Positions 1 to 8,662 of a stretch of DNA of 64,000 bases are shown here, piece by piece. Origin of the DNA: Streptomyces nitrosporeus (GTDB lineage Bacteria > Actinomycetota > Actinomycetes > Streptomycetales > Streptomycetaceae); the NCBI RefSeq assembly GCF_008704555.1, contig NZ_CP023702.1, positions 5,432,001 through 5,496,000 on the forward strand, given 5' to 3'. Position 1 is the stretch's first letter, and every line of letters starts with the position of its first letter. Below the pieces are notes generated by a model. It made no database searches. It was not told the origin of the DNA and saw only the letters and a list, made by a program, of their open reading frames with translations. The translations under genes were made by a program, and so were the position numbers.

Positions 1-503
1 AGCTGGCCGTCGGCACCGGGACCCTGACCATGTCGCTCTGGTTCGCGCTGCTCGGCTTCGGTCTGGCACCGGTCATGGTCGGCGCCACCGAGGTCATCGT
101 CGGCAACGCCCCGATGGAGCTCTCCGGGGTCGCGGGCGGCCTCCAGCAGGCCGCGATGCAGGTCGGCGGCAGCCTCGGTACGGCCGTCCTGGGCGCGGTC
201 ATGGCGACCCGCGTCGACGCGGACCTCGCCGACAACTGGAAGGCCGCCGAACTCCCGCCGGTGGACGAGGCCCAGCTGGACCAGGCGTCCTCGGCCATCG
301 AGGTCGGCATGCCGCCGGTCGCGCCGGGCACCCCGACGGAGATCGCCGTCAAGATCACGGATGTCGCGCATGACACCTTCGTGTCAGGGATGAGCTTCGC
401 GTTCATGACAGCAGGTGCGGTCGCGGTGGTCGCCGCACTGGTCGCCATGCTGACCAAGCGCGGCGAGAACGCGCAGGCCGGCATGGGTGCGGGACACATC
501 TGA
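1..503 (+). CDS. MFS drug-efflux transporter, C-terminal fragment
   Basis: This is the 3' end of a gene that begins before the window; the reading frame is open from base 3. The visible part ends in a hydrophobic segment (AFMTAGAVAVVAALVAML) and a short charged tail. An earlier stretch (ELSGVAGGLQQAAMQVGGSLGTAVLGAV) is typical of the late helices of DHA2 (EmrB/QacA-type) 14-helix proton antiporters. The family exports hydrophobic drugs across the cytoplasmic membrane. The substrate cannot be read from this fragment. A strong hairpin follows about 80 bases downstream. An ATG at 30 is internal and is not the likely start. Confidence 0.8.
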   Translation, partial: LAVGTGTLTMSLWFALLGFGLAPVMVGATEVIVGNAPMELSGVAGGLQQAAMQVGGSLGTAVLGAVMATRVDADLADNWKAAELPPVDEAQLDQASSAIEVGMPPVAPGTPTEIAVKITDVAHDTFVSGMSFAFMTAGAVAVVAALVAMLTKRGENAQAGMGAGHI

Positions 504-579
504 CCCTCCGGCCGCCACAGGCGTACGCCGGGCGTGAACCGCTGCACCCTGTGCGCCCCGGCGTCAACATCACACATAC

Positions 580-613
580 GACAGCCCCGCCGGACCCGTC
601 CGGCGGGGCTGTC
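580..613. terminator. Hairpin terminator after MFS gene
   Basis: A perfect 16-bp inverted repeat (GACAGCCCCGCCGGAC and its complement) with only two bases between the arms lies 77 bases after the MFS stop codon. The very stable GC stem without a long U tract is the usual streptomycete form. Confidence 0.75.
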
Positions 614-723
614 CCCTATCAGGGTGGTCCCTCACCGCACCCCTTCCAGGTCCACGTTCGCGCAGGTCAGAGTGCGGATACCGCGGGCCGCCCGGTCCGC
701 TCGACCACGGGGGTTGACCCACC

Positions 724-1227
724 ATGCGTACGACCGTCCTCGCCGCCGTCCTGGCGGCCACCGCGATCCTCCCGGCCACCGCGCTCGCCCCGGCCCACGA
801 CGCGTCGGCCGGCACCACGTCCGCCGTCCGGGAACCGGCCCACCCCGGGGCCCACCGCGCCGGCCCGGTCCGGCCCGGCGGATCCGCCGGGCTCCCCGGG
901 CCCGCCGGACGGGCGCGCCCGGGGCAGCCGGCCGCGCCGAGGGGACTCGCGCCCTGCGGGGCGGGGCAGCTCTGCCTCTGGCCGAAGCCCGACTTCGCCG
1001 GGGCCGTGCAGACCCACGAGCTGTCCGCCGTGGACATCGAGAGCTGCGTCCCCCTCGCCTCCGGCTCCGCCGCCCAGGCCCTCGTCAACCGCACGGGCCG
1101 CCCCGTCACCACCTACCAGTCGGCCGAGTGCGGTGAGACCGGGGAGTTCGAGACCTACCCCGGCGGCGGTACCTGGGTGCCCCGCTCGCCGTACACGGTG
1201 AGGGCCTTCAAGATCTGGGAGAACTGA
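724..1227 (+). CDS. Small secreted protein, peptidase-inhibitor I36-like
   Basis: The 167-residue product starts with a signal peptide (residues 1 to about 25, Ala-rich core). A Pro/Gly/Ala/Arg-rich linker runs to about residue 78. The C-terminal domain has spaced cysteines (CGAGQLCLWPKPDF, ESC, SAEC) and aromatic residues. The C-x5-C-L-W pattern with a following D-F-x-G is typical of the I36 (SMPI-like) inhibitor and beta/gamma-crystallin-like exported proteins of Streptomyces. The inhibitor role is inferred from family resemblance only. The gene converges on aceE, with a shared bidirectional hairpin between them. The ATG at 724 follows GGGGTTGACCCACC, a weak ribosome site. Confidence 0.6.
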   Translation: MRTTVLAAVLAATAILPATALAPAHDASAGTTSAVREPAHPGAHRAGPVRPGGSAGLPGPAGRARPGQPAAPRGLAPCGAGQLCLWPKPDFAGAVQTHELSAVDIESCVPLASGSAAQALVNRTGRPVTTYQSAECGETGEFETYPGGGTWVPRSPYTVRAFKIWEN

Positions 1228-1301
1228 CCGGCAGGCCCCGGCACCGTCCGGCCCTCCGGGGGGCGCCCCGGCCCTTCTGGACGTACCGCCCCCGGATACG
1301 C

Positions 1302-1339
1302 CGGAGGGCGGCGGGACCGTGAAGTCCCGCCGCCCTCCG
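1302..1339. terminator. Bidirectional terminator between I36-like gene and aceE
   Basis: A perfect 16-bp stem (1302-1317 pairing with 1324-1339) with a six-base CGTGAA loop sits between two convergent genes, 19 bases beyond the aceE stop. It can serve both strands. Confidence 0.8.
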
Positions 1340-1357
1340 TCCCCTGCCGGGAAAGCC

Positions 1358-4099
1358 CTATGCGTCGCCGCCGGCCGGGCCGGGGTCGGCCGCGGCCACG
1401 TCCAGCAGCTCGTAGCGGTCGACCGCCGTCTTCAGCGCGGAACGGTCGATCTTCCCCTCCTTCGCCAGCTCCGTGAGGACCGCGAGCACGATCGACTGCG
1501 CGTCGATGTGGAAGAAGCGGCGGGCCGCCCCCCGCGTGTCGGCGAAACCGAAACCGTCCGCACCCAGCGACTGGTAGGTGCCGGGCACCCAGCGCGCGAT
1601 CTGGTCGGGTACCGAACGCATCCAGTCCGAGACCGCCACGAACGGGCCCCCGGCACCGGACAGCTTCCGCGTCACGTACGGGACGCGCTGCTCCTCCTCC
1701 GGGTGCAGCAGGTTGTACCGCTCGACGTCCACGGCGTCCCGGCGCAGCTCGTTCCAGGAGGTCGCCGACCAGACGTCCGCCTTCACGTCCCACTCGTCGG
1801 CGAGGATCCGCTGCGCCTCGACGGCCCACGGCACCGCCACGCCCGACGCCAGGATCTGCGCGGGGATCTGCCCCCGCTCACCGGCGCTGTAGCGGTACAC
1901 GCCCTTGAGGATGCCCTCGACGTCCACGTCGGACGGCTCGGCGGGGTGCTGGATCGGCTCGTTGTAGACGGTGAGGTAGTAGAAGACGTCCTCGTTCTCC
2001 TCGGGCGTCCCGCCGTACATCCGGCGCAGACCGTCCTTGACGATGTGCGCGATCTCGTACCCGAACGCCGGGTCGTACGCGACGCAGCCCGGGTTGGTCG
2101 ACGCCAGCAGCTGCGAGTGGCCGTCCGCGTGCTGAAGGCCCTCACCGGTCAGCGTCGTACGGCCGGCGGTCGCGCCCAGCACGAAACCACGGGCCAGCTG
2201 GTCGGCCATCTGCCAGAACTGGTCACCGGTGCGCTGGAAACCGAACATCGAGTAGAAGACGTACACCGGGATCAGCGGCTCACCATGCGTGGCGTACGCC
2301 GAACCCGCGGCGATCAGCGAGGCGGTGCAGCCCGCCTCGGAGATGCCGTCGTGCAGCATCTGCCCGGTCGGGGACTCCTTGTAGGTGAGCAGCAGCTCGC
2401 GGTCCACCGACTCGTACTGCTGGCCGAGCGGATTGTAGATCTTCGCGCTCGGGAAGAACGCGTCCATACCGAAGGTGCGGTACTCGTCAGGCGCGATCAG
2501 CACGAAACGCTTGCCGATCTCCTTGTCCCGCATGAGGTCCTTCAGGACACGGACGAACGCCATGGTCGTGGCGATCGACTGCTGCCCGGTCCCCTTCTTC
2601 GCAGCCGCGTACGCCTTGTCGTCCGGCAGCGGAAGCGGCTTCGCACGCACCACCCGGGTCGGGACGTAACCGCCCAGGCCCTTGCGGCGGTCGTGCATGT
2701 ACTGGATCTCCTCCGAGTCACGGCCCGGGTGGTAGTACGGCGGGGCGCCGCCCTCCAGCTCCTTGTCGGTGATCGGGAGGTGCAGCCGGTCACGGAAGCG
2801 CTTGAGGTCCTCGACCGTCAGCTTCTTCATCTGGTGGGTCGCGTTGCGGCCCTCGAAGTTGGGGCCGAGCGTCCAGCCCTTGACCGTCTGGGCCAGGATC
2901 ACCGTCGGCTGGCCCTTGTGGGCCTTGGCCGCCGCGTAGGCCGCGTAGACCTTGCGGTGGTCGTGCCCGCCGCGGCCCAGGTGCAGGATCTGGTCGTCGG
3001 ACATGTCCTTGACCATCTCGCGCAGCCGCGGGTCGTCACCGAAGAAGTGCTCGCGGATGTACGCCCCGGTCTCGGTGGCGTACGTCTGGAACTGGCCGTC
3101 CGGTGTGGTGTTCAGCTTGTTGACCAGGATGCCCGTGCGGTCCTGGGCGAGCAGCGGGTCCCAGGTGCGGTCCCAGACCAGCTTGATCACGTTCCAGCCG
3201 GCGCCGCGGAACTGCGACTCCAGCTCCTGGATGATCTTGCCGTTGCCGCGTACCGGGCCGTCGAGGCGCTGGAGGTTGCAGTTGACCACGAAGGTCAGGT
3301 TGTCCAGGCCCTCACGGGCCGCGATGGAGAGCTGGCCCAGCGACTCCGGCTCGTCCATCTCGCCGTCACCGAGGTAGGCCCACACATGGGAGGCGGAGGT
3401 GTCGGCGATGCCGCGCGCCTCCATGTAGCGGTTCATCCGCGCCTGGTAGATCGCGCCGAGCGGACCGAGGCCCATCGAGACCGTCGGGAACTCCCAGAAG
3501 TCCGGCATCAGCCGCGGGTGCGGATAGCTGGACAGGCCGTTCGGCGCCTTCGACTTCTCCTGGCGGAAGGCGTCCAGCTGCGCCTCGCTCAGCCGGTCCA
3601 GCAGGAAGGCGCGGGCGTAGATACCGGGGGAGGCGTGCCCCTGGAAGAAGATCTGGTCGCCGCCGAGGCCGTCGTCCTTGCCCCGGAAGAAGTGGTTGAA
3701 GCCCACGTCGTACAGCGAGGCGGAGGAGGCGAAGGTCGCGATGTGGCCGCCGACGCCGATCCCGGGACGCTGGGCGCGCGAGACCATCACGGCAGCGTTC
3801 CAGCGGGTCGCGTTGAGGATCTTGCGCTCGATCTCCTCGTCGCCGGGGAAGAACGGCTCGTCCTTCGTGGCGATCGTGTTCACGTAGTCCGTGCTGCGCA
3901 TCTCCGGCACGGCGACGCGCTTCTCCCGCGCGCGCTCGATGAGCCGGAGCATCAGGTAGCGGGCCCGCTCACGGCCTCGCTCGTCGACGGCGGCGTCGAG
4001 GGAGTCGAGCCATTCCTGGGTCTCTTCAGGATCGAAGTCCGGGACCTGGCTCGGAAGGCCGCCAATGATGATCGGGTTGCGATCGGATCCGGAAGCCAC
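1358..4099 (-). CDS. aceE: Pyruvate dehydrogenase E1 component, homodimeric
   Basis: A thiamine-diphosphate enzyme of 913 residues that decarboxylates pyruvate and acetylates the lipoyl group of E2, feeding acetyl-CoA into the TCA cycle in the cytoplasm. The length and collinear homology fit the single-chain actinobacterial AceE rather than the alpha/beta type. The diphosphate-binding GDGE motif is at about residues 244-247, followed by the matching NCN. The start is set at GTG 4099: GAAGGA lies just upstream and the product begins ASGSDRNPIIIGGLPSQVPD. The open frame runs 35 codons further but without family-like sequence. No E2/E3 genes are adjacent, as is usual in actinomycetes. It diverges from the DUF3052 gene across a 479-bp control region. 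Confidence 0.97.
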   Translation of the reverse strand: MASGSDRNPIIIGGLPSQVPDFDPEETQEWLDSLDAAVDERGRERARYLMLRLIERAREKRVAVPEMRSTDYVNTIATKDEPFFPGDEEIERKILNATRWNAAVMVSRAQRPGIGVGGHIATFASSASLYDVGFNHFFRGKDDGLGGDQIFFQGHASPGIYARAFLLDRLSEAQLDAFRQEKSKAPNGLSSYPHPRLMPDFWEFPTVSMGLGPLGAIYQARMNRYMEARGIADTSASHVWAYLGDGEMDEPESLGQLSIAAREGLDNLTFVVNCNLQRLDGPVRGNGKIIQELESQFRGAGWNVIKLVWDRTWDPLLAQDRTGILVNKLNTTPDGQFQTYATETGAYIREHFFGDDPRLREMVKDMSDDQILHLGRGGHDHRKVYAAYAAAKAHKGQPTVILAQTVKGWTLGPNFEGRNATHQMKKLTVEDLKRFRDRLHLPITDKELEGGAPPYYHPGRDSEEIQYMHDRRKGLGGYVPTRVVRAKPLPLPDDKAYAAAKKGTGQQSIATTMAFVRVLKDLMRDKEIGKRFVLIAPDEYRTFGMDAFFPSAKIYNPLGQQYESVDRELLLTYKESPTGQMLHDGISEAGCTASLIAAGSAYATHGEPLIPVYVFYSMFGFQRTGDQFWQMADQLARGFVLGATAGRTTLTGEGLQHADGHSQLLASTNPGCVAYDPAFGYEIAHIVKDGLRRMYGGTPEENEDVFYYLTVYNEPIQHPAEPSDVDVEGILKGVYRYSAGERGQIPAQILASGVAVPWAVEAQRILADEWDVKADVWSATSWNELRRDAVDVERYNLLHPEEEQRVPYVTRKLSGAGGPFVAVSDWMRSVPDQIARWVPGTYQSLGADGFGFADTRGAARRFFHIDAQSIVLAVLTELAKEGKIDRSALKTAVDRYELLDVAAADPGPAGGDA

Positions 4100-4578
4100 G
4101 CTGTTCCTTCGCTGTTCGGTGCTGCACTTCGGGGCCTGGTACGGGGAACGTTCCCCCCGGATGGCTGCTGTACGCCGCCTCCATCGTGTACCGCGAGATC
4201 TCAAACGTCATCTCTACTGTGGGGTAACACAAGGTTCCCGCCGGGTCCGTCCGGGCAGGGATTCCGGCGGCGCGCGGGCGGTCCGGCCCAAAACGCAACC
4301 ATACGCCCAAGTCGTCCAAGCGCTCCCAAAGGCCGTTCGACTCCGAATGCCGGGCCGAAACGGCATAAGCTGAGGGAGGACGTAAAAGGATCCGGGTACC
4401 GTCCGGGTCCGCAGGGGACATGCCGGAAGTTGCGGTGACGTGGCAGGGAACGTCACCGTTTAGGCGGTCTCGTACGCCGGGTACTTGCGCGATTCGCCGT
4501 GCCCGTGTGGACTACGGCCAACGCCCCGCGCACGCGCGTGGCTGAAGCATTTTCCGAAACATGATCAGGAGGCAACCC
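4100..4578. promoter_or_regulatory. Divergent control region aceE / DUF3052
   Basis: This 479-bp stretch has no supportable gene and must hold the promoters of both flanking genes. It includes a perfect 9-bp inverted repeat with an 8-bp spacer (CGGTGACGT at 4433-4441, complement at 4450-4458), about 120 bp before the DUF3052 start. A TGTG/CACA dyad is also present near 4217-4230 on the aceE side. Neither was matched to a known regulator. Confidence 0.5.
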
Positions 4579-5016
4579 GTGAGCGCGACCGCGGACCACG
4601 CGGAGGAACGGACCAACACGGCCGCAAGGCTTGGGTTCGAGCCCGGACAGGTGGTCCAGGAGATCGGCTACGACGACGACGTCGAGCAGGAGCTCCGTGA
4701 GGGCATTGAGGCCACAATCGGCCAGGATCTCGTCGACGAGGACTACGACGACGTCGCTGACGTCGTCCTGCTCTGGTTCCGTGACGAGGACGGCGACCTT
4801 ACGGACGCGCTGGTGGATGCCATTGGCCTGATCGAGGACGGCGGGGCGGTCTGGCTCATGACGCCCAAGACCGGCCGTGACGGATACGTCGAGCCGAGCG
4901 ACATCAACGAGGCTGCCCAGACAGCTGGTCTCGCCCAGACCAAGAGCATCAGTGCCGGCAAGGACTGGACGGGCAGCCGTCTGGTCACGCCCAAGGGCGC
5001 GAAAGCCAAGCGCTGA
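4579..5016 (+). CDS. DUF3052 family protein
   Basis: An acidic cytosolic protein of 145 residues, with acid-rich segments at IGYDDDVEQEL, DEDYDDVADVV and FRDEDGDLTDA. It belongs to the actinobacterial DUF3052 family, which is usually next to aceE. No enzymatic function is established. The start is set at GTG 4579 because AGGAGG (4567-4572) is placed six bases before it; the ATG at 4561 would put that ribosome site inside the coding region. A strong terminator follows 17 bases after the stop, so it is probably monocistronic. Confidence 0.9.
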   Translation: MSATADHAEERTNTAARLGFEPGQVVQEIGYDDDVEQELREGIEATIGQDLVDEDYDDVADVVLLWFRDEDGDLTDALVDAIGLIEDGGAVWLMTPKTGRDGYVEPSDINEAAQTAGLAQTKSISAGKDWTGSRLVTPKGAKAKR

Positions 5017-5032
5017 ACTGCTTCATCACGAC

Positions 5033-5068
5033 CGAAGGCCCCCGGGTGGCACCACCCGGGGGCCTTCG
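5033..5068. terminator. Hairpin terminator after DUF3052 gene
   Basis: A perfect 17-bp stem (5033-5049 with 5052-5068, core GGCCCCCGGGTGG) begins 17 bases after the stop codon. Confidence 0.8.
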
Positions 5069-5083
5069 TCGTACCCGGCGGGG

Positions 5084-5125
5084 GCCCGGAGGACTCCGCG
5101 CGGAAGCCCGGAGGACTCCGCGCGG
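5084..5125. repeat. Two direct copies of a 20-bp repeat
   Basis: GCCCGGAGGACTCCGCGCGG occurs at 5084-5103 and again at 5106-5125, just before the peroxiredoxin gene. Each copy has an internal GGAG/CTCC dyad. The function is unknown. Confidence 0.7.
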
Positions 5126-5220
5126 GGCGGTGCGGGGACCCGGATCGCGCTGCGTAGGCTGGGCGTCACCCGGGCGGCCCAGGCCGGGTCAGTGACGACG
5201 TTGCGAAGGGAAGCTCTCTC

Positions 5221-5679
5221 ATGGCGATCGAGGCCGGCACGAAGGCTCCGGATTTCGAACTCAAGGACAACCACGGCCGGACGGTGAAGCTCTCCGACTT
5301 CCGCGGTGAGAAGAACGTGGTCCTGCTCTTCTACCCGTTCGCCTTCACCGGCGTGTGCACCGGAGAGCTCTGTGCGCTCCGTGACGAGCTGCCGAAGTTC
5401 GAGAACGACGACACCCAGCTGCTCGCCGTCTCCAACGACTCCATCCACAGCCTGCGCGTCTTCGCCGAGCAGGAGGGGCTGGAGTACCCGCTGCTGTCGG
5501 ACTTCTGGCCGCACGGCGAGACCTCGCGCGCGTACGGCGTCTTCGACGAGGACAAGGGCTGCGCGGTGCGCGGCACCTTCGTCATCGACAAGGAGGGCGT
5601 GGTCCGCTGGACGGTCGTCAACGGCCTGCCCGACGCGCGCGACCTGAACGACTACATCAAGGCCCTCGACTCGCTCTGA
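5221..5679 (+). CDS. Peroxiredoxin, AhpE/BCP type
   Basis: A thiol peroxidase of 152 residues that reduces hydrogen peroxide and organic hydroperoxides in the cytoplasm. The thioredoxin-fold signature PFAFTGVCTGELC places the peroxidatic cysteine at residue 46. A second cysteine follows five residues later (Cys51), the spacing of the resolving cysteine in alpha2-type BCP/PrxQ enzymes, whereas classical mycobacterial AhpE is 1-Cys. A third cysteine is in EDKGCAVRGTF. The ATG at 5221 follows GAAGGGAAG at a good distance. It lies between the DUF3052 gene and the Ter genes on the same strand, but has its own leader. Confidence 0.92.
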   Translation: MAIEAGTKAPDFELKDNHGRTVKLSDFRGEKNVVLLFYPFAFTGVCTGELCALRDELPKFENDDTQLLAVSNDSIHSLRVFAEQEGLEYPLLSDFWPHGETSRAYGVFDEDKGCAVRGTFVIDKEGVVRWTVVNGLPDARDLNDYIKALDSL

Positions 5680-5985
5680 CGGCCGGGCGGCCCCTCGGCC
5701 GGAGCCCGGCGACCCCCGGCCCCGGCCCCGGGGTCCGCGGGGCCGGGCCCGCACCGGGCCCGGGAGTTCAGGCGGCCGGATCCGCGAGTCCTGGCGGCCG
5801 GATCCGGAGGTCCTGCGGCCGGATCCGGAGGTCCCCGGTACCGGATACGGTAATTCGCCGGTGGCACCCGGCCAAAAGCCTGTTTTGGCCGGGAACCGGT
5901 CACTAGGATCCAATCGTTGATCCGATGCCAACGCACGACGGGGGCGCTGGTGTCTGCCGGCCCTCTCAACACTCTTGGAGGACTC
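5680..5985. other. Gene-free stretch before the first TerD gene
   Basis: No gene is seen. The stretch contains three 22-bp tandem repeats (5771-5836), then a perfect 11-bp palindrome (5867-5877 with 5883-5893, CCCGGCCAAAA). Immediately after that is GGGAAC (5891-5896) with GTT 19 bases later (5916-5918). The last pair resembles an ECF-sigma promoter and would fit the TerD gene. Confidence 0.5.
5771..5836. repeat. Three tandem copies of a 22-bp unit
   Basis: Units at 5771-5792, 5793-5814 and 5815-5836 share the core GCGGCCGGATCCG followed by GAG and a T/C-rich end. They lie between the peroxiredoxin gene and the TerD promoter region. Confidence 0.75.
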
Positions 5986-6561
5986 GTGGGAGTCAGCCTC
6001 AGCAAGGGCGGCAACGTCTCGCTGACCAAGGCCGCGCCGAACCTGACCGCGGTCATCGTCGGTCTGGGCTGGGATGCCCGGACGACCACCGGCGGTGACT
6101 TCGACCTCGACGCCAGCGCGCTGCTGACGAACGCCGAGGGCAAGGTCGGCAGCGACGGTAATTTCGTCTTCTTCAACAACCTCAAGAGCCCCGACGGTTC
6201 CGTCGAGCACACCGGTGACAACCTCACCGGTGAGGGCGAAGGGGACGACGAGGTCATCAAGGTCAACCTCTCGGCCGTCCCGGCCGACGTCGACAAGATC
6301 GTCTTCCCGGTCTCGATCTACGAGGCCGAGTCCCGCCAGCAGAGCTTCGGCCAGGTGCGCAACGCGTACATCCGCGTGGTGAACCAGGCGGACAACAGCG
6401 AGCTGGCGCGCTACGACCTCAGCGAGGACGCCTCGACGGAGACCGCCATGGTCTTCGGCGAGCTCTACCGCAACGGCGCGGAGTGGAAGTTCCGTGCCAT
6501 CGGCCAGGGGTATGCATCGGGTCTGCGCGGCATCGCGCAGGACTTCGGCGTCAACGTCTGA
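5986..6561 (+). CDS. TerD-family stress protein (first copy)
   Basis: A calcium-binding-type TerD domain protein of 191 residues, the normal full length. Visible family motifs are the N-terminal SLSKGGNVSLTK, the acidic strand DFDLDASALL starting near residue 38, the loop NLKSPDGSVEHTGDNLTGEG and the C-terminal FRAIGQGYASGLRGIAQDFG. TerD proteins take part in tellurite, oxidative and phage-related stress responses. The biochemical role is not settled. The start is GTG 5986, because GGAGGAC sits just upstream and the family consensus begins GVSLSKGG. It is very similar to the next gene, pointing to tandem duplication. Confidence 0.93.
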   Translation: MGVSLSKGGNVSLTKAAPNLTAVIVGLGWDARTTTGGDFDLDASALLTNAEGKVGSDGNFVFFNNLKSPDGSVEHTGDNLTGEGEGDDEVIKVNLSAVPADVDKIVFPVSIYEAESRQQSFGQVRNAYIRVVNQADNSELARYDLSEDASTETAMVFGELYRNGAEWKFRAIGQGYASGLRGIAQDFGVNV

Positions 6562-6600
6562 GCCGCACACCCGGGGCCCGCGGGCCCCGACCGCACCACC

Positions 6601-6635
6601 GCGTCCGGCGCCGCACCTCGTGCGGCGCCGGACGC
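6601..6635. terminator. Hairpin between the two terD genes
   Basis: A perfect 15-bp stem (6601-6615 with 6621-6635, GCGTCCGGCGCCGCA) around the loop CCTCG lies 40 bases after the first TerD stop. It could terminate or attenuate transcription into the second copy. Confidence 0.75.
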
Positions 6636-6708
6636 GCTCGGCGGAGCCCCCGCGCCACCGGTGCCGGGCGTCCGTACGACCGAATCATCGACTCGGGGAG
6701 GACACAGC

Positions 6709-7284
6709 ATGGGCGTCACACTCGCCAAGGGAGGCAATGTCTCCCTCTCCAAGGCCGCACCGAATCTCACCCAGGTGCTGGTGGGGCTCGGCTGGGACGC
6801 GCGATCCACGACCGGAGCGGACTTCGACCTCGACGCCAGCGCGCTGCTGTGCCAGTCGGGACGGGTCCTGGGGGACGAGTGGTTCGTGTTCTACAACAAC
6901 CTCACCAGCCCCGACGGTTCGGTCGAGCACACCGGTGACAACCTCACCGGTGAGGGTGACGGCGACGACGAATCGGTCATCGTGAACCTCAACCAGGTCC
7001 CGGCCCACTGCGACAAGATCATTTTCCCGGTCTCGATCCATGAGGCCGACAACCGCGGTCAGACATTCGGACAGGTCAGCAATGCCTTCATCCGCGTGGT
7101 GAATCAGGCCGACGGTCAGGAACTCGCGCGGTACGACCTGAGCGAGGACGCGTCGACCGAGACGGCGATGATCTTCGGCGAGCTCTACCGCTATGGCGGG
7201 GAGTGGAAATTCCGTGCGGTGGGCCAGGGGTACGCGTCCGGGCTGCGCGGCATCGCTCTAGACTTCGGGGTCAACGTTTCGTAA
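6709..7284 (+). CDS. TerD-family stress protein (second copy)
   Basis: It is 191 residues long, the same as the neighbour, and shares its motifs (GGNVSLSKAAPNLTQV, DFDLDASALL, SPDGSVEHTGDNLTGEG, GQGYASGLRGIALDFG). The acidic, calcium-binding-type loops are intact. The start at ATG 6709 follows GGGGAGG with good spacing; the frame is open further upstream but without family-like sequence. The TerC-like membrane gene follows 72 bp later, so the two may be co-transcribed. TerD and TerC proteins are thought to work together at the membrane. Confidence 0.93.
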   Translation: MGVTLAKGGNVSLSKAAPNLTQVLVGLGWDARSTTGADFDLDASALLCQSGRVLGDEWFVFYNNLTSPDGSVEHTGDNLTGEGDGDDESVIVNLNQVPAHCDKIIFPVSIHEADNRGQTFGQVSNAFIRVVNQADGQELARYDLSEDASTETAMIFGELYRYGGEWKFRAVGQGYASGLRGIALDFGVNVS

Positions 7285-7356
7285 AACCGCGCACGGGCGC
7301 GGGGGAGCCCCTTACACAACCAGGGGAGACCCGTTACATACACGATGGGGTAGCCA

Positions 7357-8505
7357 GTGCTTCTGAAAACCTTCGGCTGGTCGTTCGCGGTGACCGCGCT
7401 CGGCCTGGTCGCAGCGGTGTTCTACGGGGGGTGGCAGGCTTTCGGGGTGGTCGCGATCCTGTCGGTCCTGGAGATCTCGCTGTCCTTCGACAACGCGGTG
7501 ATCAACGCCGGAATCCTGAAGAAGATGAATGCCTTCTGGCAGAAGATCTTCCTCACGATCGGTGTGCTCATCGCGGTCTTCGGTATGCGGCTGGTCTTCC
7601 CTGTCGTGATCGTGGCCATCAGCGCCCAGCTCGGCCCGATCGAGGCCGTCGACCTGTCGTTCAACGACCCCGACAGGTACAAGGAACTGGTGACGGACGC
7701 GCATCCGTCCATCGCCGCCTTCGGCGGGATGTTCCTGCTGATGATCTTCCTCGACTTCATCTTCGAGGACCGGGACATCCAGTGGCTGCGCTGGATCGAG
7801 CGTCCGCTCGCCAAGCTGGGCAAGGTCGACATGCTGTCGGTCTGCGTCGCGCTGATCGTCCTGCTGATCGCCTCGATGACGGTCGCCACGCACGCGCACC
7901 AGCACGGGGGCGGTCACGCCGACAAGGCGGAGACGGTCCTGCTCTCCGGTATCGCGGGTCTGATCACCTACCTCGTCGTCGGCGGTCTCTCCGGATTCTT
8001 CGAGAACAAGCTGGAAGAGGAGGAGGAGCGCGAACAGGAGGCCGAGGAAGAGGCCAAGAAGGCCGGCAAGCCGGTCTCCGGGGTCCTGCTGGCCGGCAAG
8101 GCCGCGTTCTTCATGTTCCTCTACCTCGAAGTCCTCGACGCCTCCTTCTCGTTCGACGGTGTCATCGGCGCCTTCGCCATCACCAACGAGATCGTGCTGA
8201 TGGCCCTCGGCCTCGGTATCGGCGCCATGTACGTCCGTTCGCTCACCGTGTACCTGGTCCGCCAGGGCACCCTGGACGACTACGTCTACCTGGAGCACGG
8301 CGCGCACTACGCGATCGGCGCGCTCGCCGTCATCCTGATGATCACCATCCAGTACGAGATCAACGAACTCATCACCGGTTCCGTGGGTGTGGTGCTGATC
8401 GGCTGGTCCTTCTGGTCCTCGGTCCGTCGGAACAAGGCCCTCGCCGCCGCCGGCGGCGAGGGCGGCAGCGGCGATTCCAAGGCAGAGGTGTCCTCCGGGG
8501 TGTGA
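7357..8505 (+). CDS. DUF475 / TerC-like integral membrane protein
   Basis: A protein of 382 residues with about eight or nine hydrophobic helices. It carries two copies of the TerC-superfamily signature, SLSFDNAVINA near the N-terminus and SFSFDGVIGAF in the second half; the Asp in each is a conserved likely metal ligand. A cytoplasmic Glu-rich segment (LEEEEEREQEAEEEAKK) separates the halves. TerC-type proteins are linked to tellurite resistance and metal-ion handling, possibly Mn or Ca export. Transport by this copy is inferred. The start is GTG 7357; the nearby ATG at 7345 runs directly into a stop. The position after two TerD genes supports a membrane-bound Ter complex. Confidence 0.88.
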   Translation: MLLKTFGWSFAVTALGLVAAVFYGGWQAFGVVAILSVLEISLSFDNAVINAGILKKMNAFWQKIFLTIGVLIAVFGMRLVFPVVIVAISAQLGPIEAVDLSFNDPDRYKELVTDAHPSIAAFGGMFLLMIFLDFIFEDRDIQWLRWIERPLAKLGKVDMLSVCVALIVLLIASMTVATHAHQHGGGHADKAETVLLSGIAGLITYLVVGGLSGFFENKLEEEEEREQEAEEEAKKAGKPVSGVLLAGKAAFFMFLYLEVLDASFSFDGVIGAFAITNEIVLMALGLGIGAMYVRSLTVYLVRQGTLDDYVYLEHGAHYAIGALAVILMITIQYEINELITGSVGVVLIGWSFWSSVRRNKALAAAGGEGGSGDSKAEVSSGV

Positions 8506-8662
8506 CCCGGCCAGGATTGCGGAACGCTCTTTCTGCGGGGCGGCCCACGAGGCGGTTCTCCGGGGAAACCCGGACCCGGCCCGATGGTCCGCCCCGCGGT
8601 GTCGTGTGCGGGGTGTGTGCCGGGCCGGGAAGCGGCCCGGCGGAATCATGTGGGGGGTTGGG

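Noticed and set aside
1319..4438. Plus-strand open frame of more than 1000 codons opposite aceE
   Set aside because: It is a GC-bias shadow with Arg/Val/Asp/His-rich low-information sequence, whereas the minus strand is clearly AceE.
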